Shown here piece by piece: positions 50,782 to 62,350 of a stretch of DNA of 64,000 bases. Numbering within the stretch: position 1 is the stretch's first letter; each line of letters opens with the position of its first letter. The DNA comes from Botrytis cinerea B05.10. Lineage: Eukaryota; Ascomycota; Leotiomycetes; Helotiales; Sclerotiniaceae. The translations under genes and the position numbers were made by a program. Below the pieces are notes generated by a model. The model was not told the origin of the DNA, searched no databases, and was given only the letters and a program-made list of their open reading frames with translations. The DNA lies in assembly GCF_000143535.2 (NCBI RefSeq), contig NC_037314.1, positions 2,895,379 through 2,959,378 of the forward strand, given 5' to 3'.

Positions 50782-50816
50782 ATTATAACTTCGCGAAAAG
50801 TTTATAAAGTTATAAG
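50782..50816. repeat. AT-rich hairpin, copy 4 (least decayed arm)
   Basis: The left arm ATAACTTCGCGAA keeps CpG sites that are TpA or TpG in other copies. This suggests the ancestral arms contained CGCG and were later mutated. Confidence 0.55.
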
Positions 50817-53511
50817 AACTAAAGGAATTAAGGAAATTGTTGATATATTATTCCCTCAATGTATTAATATTTAGTTTTCCGATTACATTATTGTTTGAAA
50901 CTTCTGTCCAGCATTTCAAACATTAGCTTAAGTTTCTTTATTATTATCTACAATTGTAAGATATTATATACTATCTCAATATGTAAAACTAACCTTTCCT
51001 ACAATAAACTATGGTATACCTAGCAATAATTCGTTGCGAATATTTTCCATAATATAAATATTGATTACATTCGAGACTCCTCCCAATACAATACAAATGT
51101 CTTTACAAATTCCTTTTAGATTTAAGAAATCTGTATTGATATCTATAATAATTGTTTGGATTAAATTGATGAGTAGATTAAGTTTTCTAATTAAAATAGA
51201 ATCGATTAGATTGATTATGGATTCTGAATTCGAGATTGTATTAATTGAATCTAAACCATTAATATTAATTTTAATTTTTAGAAAACTTTTTCTATTTTTA
51301 TTTGTAATATATATTAAATTGATATAGTTTATTTATTTCAAAGCTTTAGATTGAAGATTAATAGAAAGTTGATTGATAGCATTAATTAAATGATTATTCA
51401 ATTCTAAAGGTATAGTAGGATTGCCTATTCTGGTTATCCATCTTTTTCAAATAATTGGACATTTCTTGAATATTAATTCTAAAGATATATTAATAATTAA
51501 TAAGAGAATGTTTTTATTAAGCTCTTCTATATTATTAAAGATATTCATTATAAGCTTAGGCATTATTCTCTTTTTTGATTTCTTAGTTTTATCAACAACC
51601 CTTTTATAAATAATCTCTGATTTATTGAAATTTTGGATATTTATAGATTTAGTATCTGGTTCGGTTTTATTGTGGTTAAGAGTATCTTTTTTAGGAAATA
51701 TCAAGTGAGTATATTTAAAAATCTTTGAAATAAAAATAGAATTCTGATTTTTTGTACTTTTGATAAATGATTTGTAAATCTTATTAAAACTGTATAGAGA
51801 TCGATTACATTTTTTAAATTCAAAACTAATTGTATTAATATATTCATTTATAATGAAATTTTCTAAGTTATCAATATTAAGAATTTCTATGATATATATA
51901 TCTTTAATTAATTATACTTATTTCATTTCTTTTTGTGGTTGATTTTATTTGTTTGATTTAATTTTCAAATTTACTATCTTAATAAGGAAATCTTGAATCT
52001 TATAATTATGAATAATAGATGAAGGATTCTTCTTTGTATTCTTTAATTCCCAAAATAATTTGTTATATTGATTATAATATATATATTTATAATCAATATA
52101 CTTTTTGAAAATAGAACAATCCTTTTTGAAATTGTAATCTTTTTTTTTAAGGTATTAATTTTGATAAAAGTAATAATATCTTTTTTAAATAATATTGATA
52201 TATTTTATATTATTATTTATATTATTTTATATATTATTCGAATTTAGAAAAAGATAGTATATTAATATTTGGGGTTGTATAGTAAAAGGGATTTTATAAT
52301 TCGAATAGGGATCAAGTATTTGTACTTTTTCTTTTGTTCTTTTGGGAATTTTCTTTTATTAGATTATTATAGAAAAGTTCTCAAATATTTTTATAATTTA
52401 TTTAATATTATTTGTTTTTGGAATAATAGGATTCTTAACTTGTATTTTAGTTTTTTTAAATAAAATAATAGTATTGATTAATTTTTTTAAATTCAAATCT
52501 TTTTTAGAATCGCTTATCTTAAAGATTCTAAATTGAAATTCATTATTTGTATATTGTATTATTTATTGAAAGATTTTATTTCATTTTATTGTATTAAATT
52601 TCTTTAGATTTATTTTGAGTTTAATAATATATTTGTGAATAGCTTTTTTAGAAATGTTTTTTAAAAAAGTTTTAATAATTTCGCTTTTGATTGAAACTTT
52701 ATTTTTAATTAAATATTAAATAATTTGATTATATTAATATGTAAAGTGTATAAATATATTAATATTGTTTTTCCTTTTCTGTTTATATTTCTTAATAAAA
52801 TAATGAATATAGTTTTTTGAATATATTTTCTAATAAATATCATTTGCTAAATGCTTTTTGAAAAAAACAGGTTTGAATTTGCATTCCCAATTCCAATCTT
52901 TTTATTATCACTCTTTTATAACTTTAATATTCTTTCGAAAAGTTCTTTCTATTTATAATAGAATTCGAAAACGAAAGTCTTCTTTATTCATTTTATAATT
53001 ATATCAGAATTATTCCATATCTTTATATCACTTTATAATATTGAAATCTTAAAATTATAATATTCTTTTTTATCCAGAGAAAGATAATAATAGAGTATTT
53101 GCTTTATTTAATTATTCTAAAATAATAATAAATTGTATAATACTAATATACCCATTTTACAAAAATATATTAATGTTTTGTTTTTATTTAATAGATTCGG
53201 TTTTTCATTACTCCTTTATTTATTAAAGAAATAATCTTTCTCCTAAAGTTTTGGAAATGTTTTTTTATTTCCAAAAGTTAAATATAATAATCGGAATTGA
53301 TATATCGAAAGCCGAATCAGAAATTGAATCTCTCTTCTTCATTTGATTAACCTTTCCTTCGAATTTAATGAATTCTATTTTGTTTGAAATGATTTCTTTT
53401 CTTCTTTTTCTAATATTTTATTCTTGATTGATTGTTGTAGATTATAATCTTAAAAGAATAGCAAGATTTTATATTATTATTTTCATACAATTTCGAAATC
53501 TTTTATTTTTC

Positions 53512-53546
53512 TTTATAATTTTACAAAAAGTTTGTAAAATTATAAA
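53512..53546. repeat. AT-rich hairpin, copy 5 (perfect)
   Basis: TTTATAATTTTACAAA, AAG, TTTGTAAAATTATAAA: perfect 16-bp arms with a 3-nt loop. Confidence 0.65.
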
Positions 53547-54204
53547 GAGATTTATTATATTTATAATAATCAATATTTCATTACTTTTTCAATATATTAA
53601 TATTAAGTTTTTTCTAATTTATAATCTTTTATTTTTCTAAGTTTTTGGAATAACTTTTAACTAAAAAAGTATTTCTATTTTTTGTTTCCTTTTTATTATT
53701 AAATAAAAGAGAATTCATTTTTATATTGCTAATAAATATCTATTAGATGATTATTGATCCATTCCTATTCTGATTATATATAATTAAAATTCTATAAGAA
53801 TTTTCTAATCCTATAAACTTTTGAATTTTCATTTTGTTTATTTTAATATTTTTTTGTTTATATAATTTATAAATTGAAAAAGTAAAGATTCTTTTTTAAC
53901 TTTTAAACAATATTGATATTTTCGTAAAAGGCTATTTCGTTTGAAATAATTACAATATGTTTTTTCAATATTATAATAAATATAAATATAATAATAAAGT
54001 TTTTCCATTCCTCTCTTACTTTTATATTAAAAGATTATATATCAGTTTTGAGTTTTTAGGGAAACAATATTTCCTTTATTGTAACAATATTATAGCGGAA
54101 TCAGGGTTAGGATTAAAAAGCCTTAACACCCTTTTCTCGCTTAAATTACCGAATATGGAATGGATCGAGCGCATTGACATTTATTGACCCCATCAAAAAA
54201 AAAT

Positions 54205-54229
54205 ATTTCACAGCTCGGGCTTGCGAAAT
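54205..54229. repeat. GC-rich hairpin, copy 1
   Basis: ATTTC...GAAAT with an inner AGCTCGGGCTTGC core, followed by AATTGCAC, as is copy 2. It marks the edge of the tandem array. Confidence 0.5.
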
Positions 54230-54269
54230 AATTGCACCCTTCAAAATCTTCAAACTCTCAAAATTCTAT

Positions 54270-54960
54270 ATTTCTCGTCTTTGGCCTGTGAAATGCATCT
54301 ACTATTGGAAAAATCGAAAATCTCAAAATTATGTATTTCACGTCTCCGGCCTGTGAAATGCATCTACTATTGGAAAAATCGAAAATCTCAAAATTCTCGA
54401 AAATCTCAAAATTATGTATTTCACGTCTCCGGCCTGTGAAATGCGTCTACTATTGAAAAAATCGAAAATCTCAAAATTATGTATTTCACGTCTCCGGCCT
54501 GTGAAATGCGTCTACTATTGGAAAAATCGAAAATCTCAAAATTATGTATTTCACGTCTCCGGCCTGTGAAATGCGTCTACTATTGGAAAAATCGAAAATC
54601 TCAAAATTATGTATTTCACGTCTCCGGCCTGTGAAATGCGTCTACTATTGGAAAAATCGAAAATCTCAAAATTATGTATTTCACGTCTCCGGCCTGTGAA
54701 ATGCGTCTACTATTGGAAAAATCGAAAATCTCAAAATTCTCAAAATTATGAAAGTTATGTATTTCACGTCTCCGGCCTGTGAAATGCCTCTACCATATTA
54801 ATAATTGTCACATTTTGAAAATTCTCAAAATTCTCAAAATTATGTATTTCTCGTCTCCGGCCTGTGAAATGCCTCTACCATATTAATAATTGTCACATTT
54901 TGAAAATTCTAAAAATTATGTACTTCACGTCTCCGGCCTGCGAAATGCCTCCTGCCTTTC
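54270..54960. repeat. 65-bp tandem array of palindromic units
   Basis: Ten copies of a core reading TTTCACGTCTCCGGCCTG then TGAAATGC, whose outer ATTTCAC and GTGAAAT form an inverted pair. Core starts at 54419, 54484, 54549, 54614 and 54679 are spaced exactly 65 bp. Outer copies are spaced 76-85 bp because of extra TCTCAAAAT segments. The linker (TCTACTATTGGAAAAATCG...) is also conserved, so this is a minisatellite and not an array with variable spacers. Confidence 0.9.
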
Positions 54961-54985
54961 AAATTTCGAAAACTTGAATGATCTT

Positions 54986-55010
54986 ATTTCACGATCCGGG
55001 CTCGAAAAAT
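54986..55010. repeat. GC-rich hairpin, copy 2
   Basis: ATTTCACGATCCGGGCTCG then AAAAAT, followed by AAATTGCACG. It joins features of the tandem-array core and of the dispersed hairpins. Confidence 0.5.
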
Positions 55011-55149
55011 AAATTGCACGCTTTCGAAATTGATTAAAGTTATCACAATATAATTATTTATTTCCTTTTGCCTTTCGCTTTTCTTTTATTTAGTTTAGTT
55101 TCCAATTTCCAATCTGAAAAGAAAACTCATTGAACTTATTACAATCACA

Positions 55150-55785
55150 ATGCGACGCATCAATATTGATCGAAATGGTCAGCGAGATGTTGCTACAAAT
55201 CAAGATTTGGCAGACATGTTCAATGCAATGTGCTGGTCAATTAATCAAAAAGCGCCTGGTCTACTTGTATTGTCGGAGCGAATCAACTTTGAAGAGCTCG
55301 CTGCATTTGTTAGCTCTGCTGGCTCATTGATTGTTGGGATCTCGTCAAATCGCATTTACCACTTTCGAATCACTGCATTTCAATCCGATGAGGCAGCAGA
55401 TCGCAATCGAGTAAATAATGCAGAGAGAGCTTTGCACGCTTTGAAAAACGCATTTCAATTTGCAACCACGATTACCATTCACAATCAGAGCGTTTATCAA
55501 TATTTCCCATATGTTGATAATAAAGAAGGGCGTGGCATCGATAGCAGCCGGTTCGCTTTGAACTTTAGCGATAGGATCGTTCAGGAGATTCGATGCGCTT
55601 TTATGAATGGGGATTTGCATTGCTCTGCGTTTGATAATAATGATCATGAGGTGGAAGGTGTTATTAATTTAATTAGAGGGAGTCTTGTATCTGATATCAT
55701 AGATTATTTTGATGGGACGAATGTCATGGAGCGGTTGGCACAATATAATGGATGTCCAGGCTGCAGTTATTTATTTTCTTTTTGA
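55150..55785 (+). CDS. Uncharacterised protein, 211 aa (region 3, gene a)
   Basis: Single-exon frame starting MRRINIDRNGQRDVATNQ. I recognise no family. The sequence is soluble, mixed alpha/beta in appearance, with an IYHFRITAF strand-like stretch and a C-terminal CPGC pair that might bind a metal. Codon and amino-acid use are ordinary, unlike the AT-rich block just left of it. It is the first of the plus-strand genes in region 3 and starts 140 bp after a GC-rich hairpin. Confidence 0.6.
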   Translation: MRRINIDRNGQRDVATNQDLADMFNAMCWSINQKAPGLLVLSERINFEELAAFVSSAGSLIVGISSNRIYHFRITAFQSDEAADRNRVNNAERALHALKNAFQFATTITIHNQSVYQYFPYVDNKEGRGIDSSRFALNFSDRIVQEIRCAFMNGDLHCSAFDNNDHEVEGVINLIRGSLVSDIIDYFDGTNVMERLAQYNGCPGCSYLFSF

Positions 55786-56076
55786 TTTTTTTCTGGTGCG
55801 ATCAGGAGAGCATCGCTTGATTTGTCACAGAGGAAAAGGGGAGGAGTGTGCGTGATAGATATTGCAAGAGAATGAGAATTATTGAGCTTCGTTTAGGAAC
55901 AATATTTTAAAACACCAGAATATAAAGATCTTTAATTTTCTTTCGAATTTATTTCAAAACCTCAAAGTTCAATTCAGCACATCCTCTAGATTCAAGATTG
56001 CCTTCAACGCTTCAAAATTTACTACTACTTTCACCTTTTCTTTATACTATTTTATTGATAGTTCCTGCTTTTGAGA

Positions 56077-56629
56077 ATGGAAAATTTCCTTACAAAAGCT
56101 TTAAGTCCAACAGGAGCACGTCGACTTTACTGGCTTGCAATATCGCCATGCACTAAACAAGAGTTCTGGTTAGTTATATCACGATTCAATTATTTTTACT
56201 TTTATTTAAAACGCGGGTCGAAAAAGCTAATATAGGAAAGGGATCATATAAATGGAATTAAGCTCTGGTCGCCTGAAGAACCGAATAGTGAAAATCTGTT
56301 TTATGATATTTTTTCGATCGAGATGTATTTGAAAGCTGTGAAGCCAGGTATGTACAAATTGGTATTGTAGCTCTTTATTTACTAATGAAGCATTCAATAG
56401 AAAGTAAATGGGTTGAGCTGCCACCCGAGGATTTTTATATTGGAATTGCTCATTTATTTGGTAAGGAATCTTAGATGCTTCAAGTTTACATTTGATCTTC
56501 AAATTGCGCCCTCTTTCAAGTGCACATTTGCTAATATTGAGCTGCCTAGGGGAGGATGAGCTTTTTGAGGAGGATGAGCTTTTTGAGGAGGATGAGCCTT
56601 TTGAGGAGAATGAGCTTTTTGATTTTTAA
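56077..56629 (+). CDS. Uncharacterised small acidic-tail protein, four exons (gene b)
   Basis: Exons 56077-56172, 56236-56347, 56401-56460 and 56550-56629 sum to 348 nt and 115 aa, with every junction in phase. Introns of 63, 53 and 89 nt carry GCTAAT, ACTAAT and GCTAAT branch sites. The body is Trp/Tyr-rich (ARRLYWLAISP, GIKLWSPEEP, KWVELPPEDFYIG). The last exon is four copies of an 18-bp repeat encoding EDELFE-type units. No known domain. Intron 1 uses a weaker GTTATA donor, so the N-terminal junction is the least certain. The clean introns argue for a real, expressed gene. Confidence 0.6.
56550..56625 (+). repeat. 18-bp coding repeat, four units
   Basis: GAGGATGAGCTTTTTGAG repeated four times with few changes, in frame, forming the acidic tail of gene b. 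Confidence 0.8.
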
Positions 56630-57145
56630 TAAATTGGTTTGAGTGGGTAGTGTAGGTGTGAATTATTCGACTATTGGAAGGGCGATATTCTTAATGCGAT
56701 GGGGCTTTTTGGAAATGTTAAGCCCGGCTTGAAATTTAATTTTGGTTGTGAGATTAACTTAATCGTTTGAATGGCATTCAAATTGCTTTGTGCAAAGGGA
56801 GTTAATTGCTTCGGTTTCCTTCAGCTCATCCAACATGAGGGTGTGTCAAATAAAAAGTTTTTGATATTCTATCTTGCAGTGTTAATTCAATTATTGAATG
56901 ATTAAATTTCGGTTGAAGTTTGATTCGGCTTTGATCTATTGAGCTCGGTTCGATAATAGGTAATGTATGCGATTGCATCACCGATAGCACTTACGCTCGC
57001 TCTCTACTTAGCAAGCAATATAAATTCCTTACTATCAATATTTTTATTCAGTTTGATTGATTATATGATTTTAATCACTATTTATTTGCTCGTCAAAATA
57101 ATATTTATTTTATTTCAATTAGTAAAATGAGCTAATGGAGTCGCA
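56630..57145. other. Intergenic with a possible exon relic and a hairpin
   Basis: An open segment at 56660-56770 translates to a stretch with LFDYWKGDILNAMGLFGNVKP. It resembles exon 2 of gene b (NLFYDIFSIEMYLKAVKP), so a decayed tandem duplicate or an alternative last exon is possible. The GC-rich hairpin copy at 56720-56730 (AAGCCCGGCTT) lies within it. Confidence 0.4.
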
Positions 57146-57466
57146 ATGGGTTCTAAATTTGATAAATCAAAAAGGTCAAAAAAGGTCAAGGAAGAAGAAA
57201 AAAAGTGGGCTGAGCGTGTATTCTATAAAGGTGGGTGCACTCAATTGAAAGAGCGTGCAAGCTTGATTCAATTTTTTCAGTTTCGATCAAGCTCTCAATC
57301 TAAATGCAAAAGCTCAACCTCTCTCCTTCCACAATGTAGGTTGAACCCTCTATTTTATTTTAATCAATACATTTTCAAGCATCTTACTTTAAGCTTCCAA
57401 GCTATATTGCGATTTTGCGCTTTCCCTCGAGGTGAATCAAAACTGTCACTAAATAAGCATGTCTGA
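57146..57466 (+). CDS. Hypothetical basic protein (gene c), doubtful model
   Basis: A 106-codon frame. Its first 29 residues are very basic and charged (KSKRSKKVKEEEKKWAE), while the rest looks like random translation. The first part may be a true exon whose continuation I cannot place; a GTGGGT donor follows at about 57231. The frame overlaps the start of gene d by 8 bp. Confidence 0.3.
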   Translation: MGSKFDKSKRSKKVKEEEKKWAERVFYKGGCTQLKERASLIQFFQFRSSSQSKCKSSTSLLPQCRLNPLFYFNQYIFKHLTLSFQAILRFCAFPRGESKLSLNKHV

Positions 57467-58440
57467 AGAGTCTAAAACGCAATCGCCCCCGTCTAACTTA
57501 TTAAAGAATATATTATCAGCTTGTTATAAGTTTTGGAAAAGAAGTGAGGTCTTTTTATTACTTGCTAGTGAATCAATGCCTTTACTAACATCTTCAAGAT
57601 AAGCAGCCTCACTTCAATCACCCAAAACAAATCATTCACTACCCGACTAAAGGATTGGCTTCGGAATACTGGGTTTGGTACATTGAACGTTGGATCTCAG
57701 AACGACAACCAAAAGTCAAGCGCTCCATTCGTTATACAAACCCTTTCAGTAGCAGCGATCCAAAGGCTCACGAATCGCCAATCCAATATTCCTTACTTTC
57801 CCAAATCGATGCTTTAGCCAATGCAATTCAGATTTCCTCGACCGCTTATAAATCTCTCTATCACACTCCAACTCAATTCTCAAATTCATCCCTTCAAGAA
57901 AGTTGCACTAGGGTTGATGCCTCAAGCACACTATCGAAGCAAGTTCCCTCTATAAATCCAAAGCCAGCTGGCTTCATTGATTTGATTATTAACTCACAAG
58001 CAAAAAACAACTCCTCAACTGTATTTGAAGTTCATAAATCAAAAAAGGAAATTTTAAAAGATAAGGAAAAGACGCAAATTGATAAAATAAAAAGCGAGCA
58101 AAAAACTACATTCAAAATCCAAAAACATTGCAAAATCGATCAAAAAAGAAAAAAGCAACAAATTCAATCTCGAAAATTTATCTCCTCAAGAAAAAAAGGG
58201 CCAATTGCAAAAGGCGGCGAGAAACAAATACGGGAAATTGTTAATCGAAATATTCCATCAAAAGCTCTCACTCGAACTCGCGATTGTTTAATTGATAAAA
58301 AAAAAAGAGTTCTTGAAAGCAAAGCAGCATTTCGGTTAAGAAAGCTCGAGCTTGAAAAAGAGGAGAGGGAGAGCAAGTGGGTAGCAAGCATTTGGCGCGA
58401 GGAACAAAAGCAATTGCATGCAGAATCGTTCTTGAATTAA
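57459..58440 (+). CDS. Uncharacterised lysine-rich protein, 308 aa (gene d)
   Basis: Two exons (57459-57543 and 57599-58440) give 927 nt. The 55-nt intron has a GTGAGG donor, a perfect TACTAAC branch site and a CAAG acceptor. The N-terminal part contains an aromatic motif (ASEYWVWYIERWISE) that looks like a small folded module. The C-terminal half is a long Lys/Arg/Glu/Gln-rich, probably coiled or disordered region (residues about 150-305) with nuclear-localisation-like clusters (KRKKQQ, RKKGP, KKKR). A nucleic-acid-binding role is a guess. Family not recognised. It lies 51 bp upstream of gene e. Confidence 0.6.
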
Positions 58441-58491
58441 CGCAATTCGAAACGCTTTAGAGATTGCACTTTAATCTTTATCAATTGGAAA

Positions 58492-61400
58492 ATGCCTTTG
58501 AGCGCTCTAGCTCCAAATGACGAGCTTCCATATCCAATGGAAAAAAGCTCTGAAAAACGACCCTTGACCCCAAGCGCAACTCAACAATCGCGAAAGAGAC
58601 ATTCAATTCCAAACTCAACATCAATTGCAATTTCAAAGGAAGGAGCAGATAATTGTTTTTTAAATTCTTTAAATGATCATGAGAGCGATCTCCACTCTAA
58701 TAAAGTCAATAATCCACAACCTCAAGCTTTGAAAATTCAAAGCAGTCGAGATGAATTTGCTAGATTGGATTCGCTGCCTCAAAATGTGAGAGGTGCAATT
58801 TTCGAAAGAGGGCAGCGGAATCAACAATACTCAAGCGAAAAGAGTAGCGCGAATCAATCAATCCTTGAAGAAGATCACAATAAGTTGATGGATGATGCAG
58901 CTAATGAATATAGTAGCAATTGCGATTGGGATAGTAGCAGCAATGTCGAAGAAGGTCGCTCACAAATTGGAAAAGCTTTTAACCCCTTTCAAACCCCACC
59001 ACTCACTCTCGCAAATCTTAATTCCTTTCAATTTTCCTCAATCCAAGATCGAAATCCCTACTCACAAAAGAGTTCCATCAGAGTAGGTGAAGAAGATTTT
59101 TCCCTTTATTCATTTGAGCGCTGCTCGCTCAGGTTTTTTGATATTTCTCGAGCCGGGCTCGAAAAATACATTTTTATCAATTGCAAGCGATTATCGTTTC
59201 AAAGTTTAAATTGAAGCTAATGTTTGTTATATATTTTAAGCGGAATTATCAATCCCCATTGCATCAAGCGGAATTGCTTCAGGCTCAATTACTTCAATCG
59301 CAATTGAACCCCGCTTCAAGGCTCACTCCTGAAGCTTTAAATTTCGAAGGGATTCCTGATGCAGCAGATATTGAAGGGAGCTTTGAAATTGATACAAGCA
59401 ATCAGAATGGCTCCCCTTATTTCGAGCGCTATTCTGAGAGCAGCAATCCATTGCCAACTATTGAGATTCGAAAGGCATTGTCTGATGCGGATTTTGCTTT
59501 TGACGAAGAGTACTACTCCACTGATGATGATGAAATAGAAGTTAGCAATGAGGAGGCAAGGGAGGCAGCGCAAGAGTTAATTGATCTTGGAAATCAAATT
59601 GAAGTGGGAAGTGAAGTGGATAGCGATCCTTTTGGTGAAATATCTGATCCTTACTCTTTCAATGCGTTCGATCACTTCTGTGCTCACTTTAGAAATGGAT
59701 TTTTTTGTGAGGAAGTTGAACATGAAAAGATATTTCAAAAGCATCATGAGGAAATGTTTAGGAGCGGCCAATCTCACTCCAATCATTGCATCAACCTTCG
59801 TCAATTTGCAATTGAAAGAAATCCATATCGGGAGCAAAACGAGATTCCAAATTATCTCGGCAAAAGGCACCTTCAACGTGGAAAGGAGATATTCACAGCA
59901 TCAAATTTGCCACGTCAAACTTCAAGCAATCATTCCCTGATGGTGGATCACTTAAGTGAAAGGCAACTTCGCACTATCTATGAAGGCACCTATCATCTTT
60001 CGCGTATACAAAGCAATCAAGGTTTTGGAGTTACTGATCGCTCTTTTGAACGAGCCGAATCAGTTGCAGAGCCCCTCAGCGATGACGAATATTGCATTGA
60101 TTCAACTCGCACCAAGCCCCCTACATTGTGCATGTTGAATCATGAGCTTGAGGTTTCAGCAGAGCAAACCCCTACAATTACTGTAGATATTGATAGTATG
60201 TGTGGGGAATTCAAAAGTTTAGCTGCGATTAAAACTGGGTGGATTTACTACCCTTATACGAATGCTCCATTAACAGGTCGCACCCATGGCGTTTACATCA
60301 AAATTCCCTACAATTTGCCCTTTGATTCAGATGATCACTATTTAGCAATTGCTGATTTGAACCCCTTTCGATTCGATGCAGAGCACGCTTTGTTGCTCTC
60401 CCCGGAAAAGATTCCTCATATTTTTTTCGGCAAACTTCACGATTGGAGCTCCATCAATATCTACCTGCTTTTCCCCAACATCTTCTTTCACCGAAGGAAG
60501 GGCCTGAAGAAATCTCAGGAAAAGCACATTTCTATTTACCTTAGTGACGATCAACGCAAAATCCTACACGAGGAGGTGATCCACCCTGCAATGAGCTTCG
60601 CCTTTGATCATCACACGTCGGAATCTATACCCTCTCACTGGGAAACCATGAAAGCTCACGCAAATGCGCACGGCACAGAGCAAAATCGCCTTCGCGGGTC
60701 TCAATCTCGCTTTCAATCACTTGGCTATCGAATTAATCCAAATCAAAGCGATCAATTTGATACCTTTACTCGCGAGTGCTATCGCTTAATTGAAGCATTG
60801 GAATTAGTTGATTTTTACGGCTTGCGATTATATTTCAATGGAAAGGGCTTTAAAGATTCGGAACGTCAACCTTCATTCTCTCAATTGCACGAAACCTGGG
60901 GCGCGCGATGGAGCAAGCAGTTCAATAATGCCTTTATTCCAATGGATCGCTGCTGGTTGGACCTTGGGCGGCAGTTCACACCGGTGAAGAATAGCAATTT
61001 TGATGAGCTCACTATGCTTTGGAAGCCATGCTGCATCAAGAAATATTACGATGAGCGAGCCACAAAATGTAAAACCCGCTCCACGCTTCCTTTGGAAATA
61101 TTCAACCTCGGTGGCTGCCGGGATATTATTTCTGCTACCATGACTGCACGGAAAGGGTCCAAGCAAGCTGTTGGTGGAGCTTGCTACAGTCAATTTTACA
61201 CCAGATCAAAAATGCACTTTGTCACTTCCACTGTCGAAGTCTTTCAAAGTAGGGATATTGATGCTTTAGCATATGGATCAGCGCAATTGAAAGCTGTTGG
61301 CAGCGCTGGAAAAAGTAAAATGCCCACATTTCAAAATGCTGCTGATGCTTACATCAATGGAGTCAACCGCACAGATCTTGGAATTGATGAAATTGAGAAA

Positions 61401-62350
61401 ACCTCCTGCGAACCTCGAGAGGAGCATCGAATTCGCGCTGATATTTGCTTTTCCTTATTGCGAGAATTGGCTGATCAAGAGAAAAGTGAATGGGGTAGTG
61501 AAAATTCACAAGGGAGCGTTAGCGGGATGGGGGGTGAGAATTTCGCAAATGATCTTACATTCAATAGTGAAAGTCTTGCGAGAAGTGCAAATTCAAGTGA
61601 AGGGGGCGGTTCGCAGAATGGCATTAGGGATTGGGAAATCAATTTTCTTGCACCTAGCGATGCTCGCTACTCTAGCTCAATTCCACTCCGCGCAAAGGAA
61701 CTATGTACGAAGCTAAATTGCGAAGCGAATATTTCAGAGTGCAACGAGGGAATTTCCCCAATCAACATTCTATCGCTCGCCACCTCCCTTTTTGGATTGT
61801 TCAATCTCCCATCTTTGCCTCATTTCTGCGCTCAAATGTTAATAAAGCCTTGATGGGATTCGAGCATGTTTTATCAACCTTGAATCACGAAGTTGTGAAA
61901 CAATCAGCGACAGCTACTGCATTGATGTTCTTGGAACTGATTCGAAATAGCGTTTTGTGTAAAAATATTAAGGGCGCTCCACATCTTTATCAGAATCATT
62001 GGAATCGCAGGGAGTCCAATCAAATCATTAATCGCAGAGAGGGGCTTGCTTTAAATCAACAATTTTATGGAATGGGAATGGAGCGGCAAATGATGAAGTT
62101 TGGGTACGCATACTTTTGCCCCAAAGTGGATTTCAGAGCATTTCGCATCCTAGATTCATTCAGCAAAGGGTTTTTTCCCGAGCGGCCAGATTTTGTCAAG
62201 GCTCTTGCGAAAAAGAGATTGCATGCATTTAAGGTCTGGGAGGTTGATTCGATAATTGATCAAATTCAAGAGTGGTTTGAATCCATTTCCCTAGCGATTC
62301 TCTCGCTTGGCGCCAGCATCAAGCCATCTTGGAATTTTGCACAGGGCTGA
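58492..62350 (+). CDS. Large uncharacterised fungal protein (gene e), frame break near 61.69 kb
   Basis: Exon 1 is 58492-59082 (Ser/Gln-rich, disordered). Intron 1 (59083-59240, GTAGGT donor, GCTAAT branch site) contains a GC-rich hairpin. Exon 2 runs from 59241 to about 61690 in one frame, then coding sense passes to another frame (61676-62350). I found no convincing intron for that switch. Notable stretches: THGVYIKIPYNLPFD, PMDRCWLDLGRQFTP, LWKPCCIKKYYDE, GGACYSQFYTRSKMHF, REEHRIRADICFSLL, then LRSNVNKALMGFEHVLS and GMGMERQMMKFGYAYF. From memory these resemble a large uncharacterised protein group of repeat-rich regions in Fusarium and Colletotrichum; I could not check this. No enzymatic motif is recognised. 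Confidence 0.5.
59143..59167. repeat. GC-rich hairpin, copy in intron 1 of gene e
   Basis: CGAGCCGGGCTCG at 59149-59161 is a perfect 13-bp palindrome. Outer ATTT and AAAT pairs extend the stem. Confidence 0.65.

Larger units (their letters stand above)
43171..54203. other. 11-kb AT-rich, gene-free block
   Basis: Extremely AT-rich on both strands with poly-A/T runs. The longest frames (for example 46069-46389 and 51061-51327) are low-complexity Ile/Leu/Phe/Asn translations that I reject as genes. Five copies of an AT-rich hairpin lie in it. The pattern fits old repeats saturated by RIP, but I could not identify other element types. Confidence 0.75.

Noticed and set aside
51061..51704. Several 60-90-codon frames in the AT-rich block
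   Set aside because: Same low-complexity composition, on both strands, with no splice-linked continuation.
43171..54203. Mitochondrial DNA insert, suggested by AT-richness and hairpins
   Set aside because: No mitochondrial gene or intron-encoded endonuclease is recognisable, and the neighbouring transposase shows RIP, which acts on nuclear repeats.
54174..54439. Overlapping frames through the tandem array
   Set aside because: Repetitive translation of the 65-bp unit with no start context and no similarity to a protein family.
54270..54960. CRISPR-like appearance (palindromic repeat with regular spacing)
   Set aside because: The spacers are identical to one another and the host is a fungus. 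It is a minisatellite.
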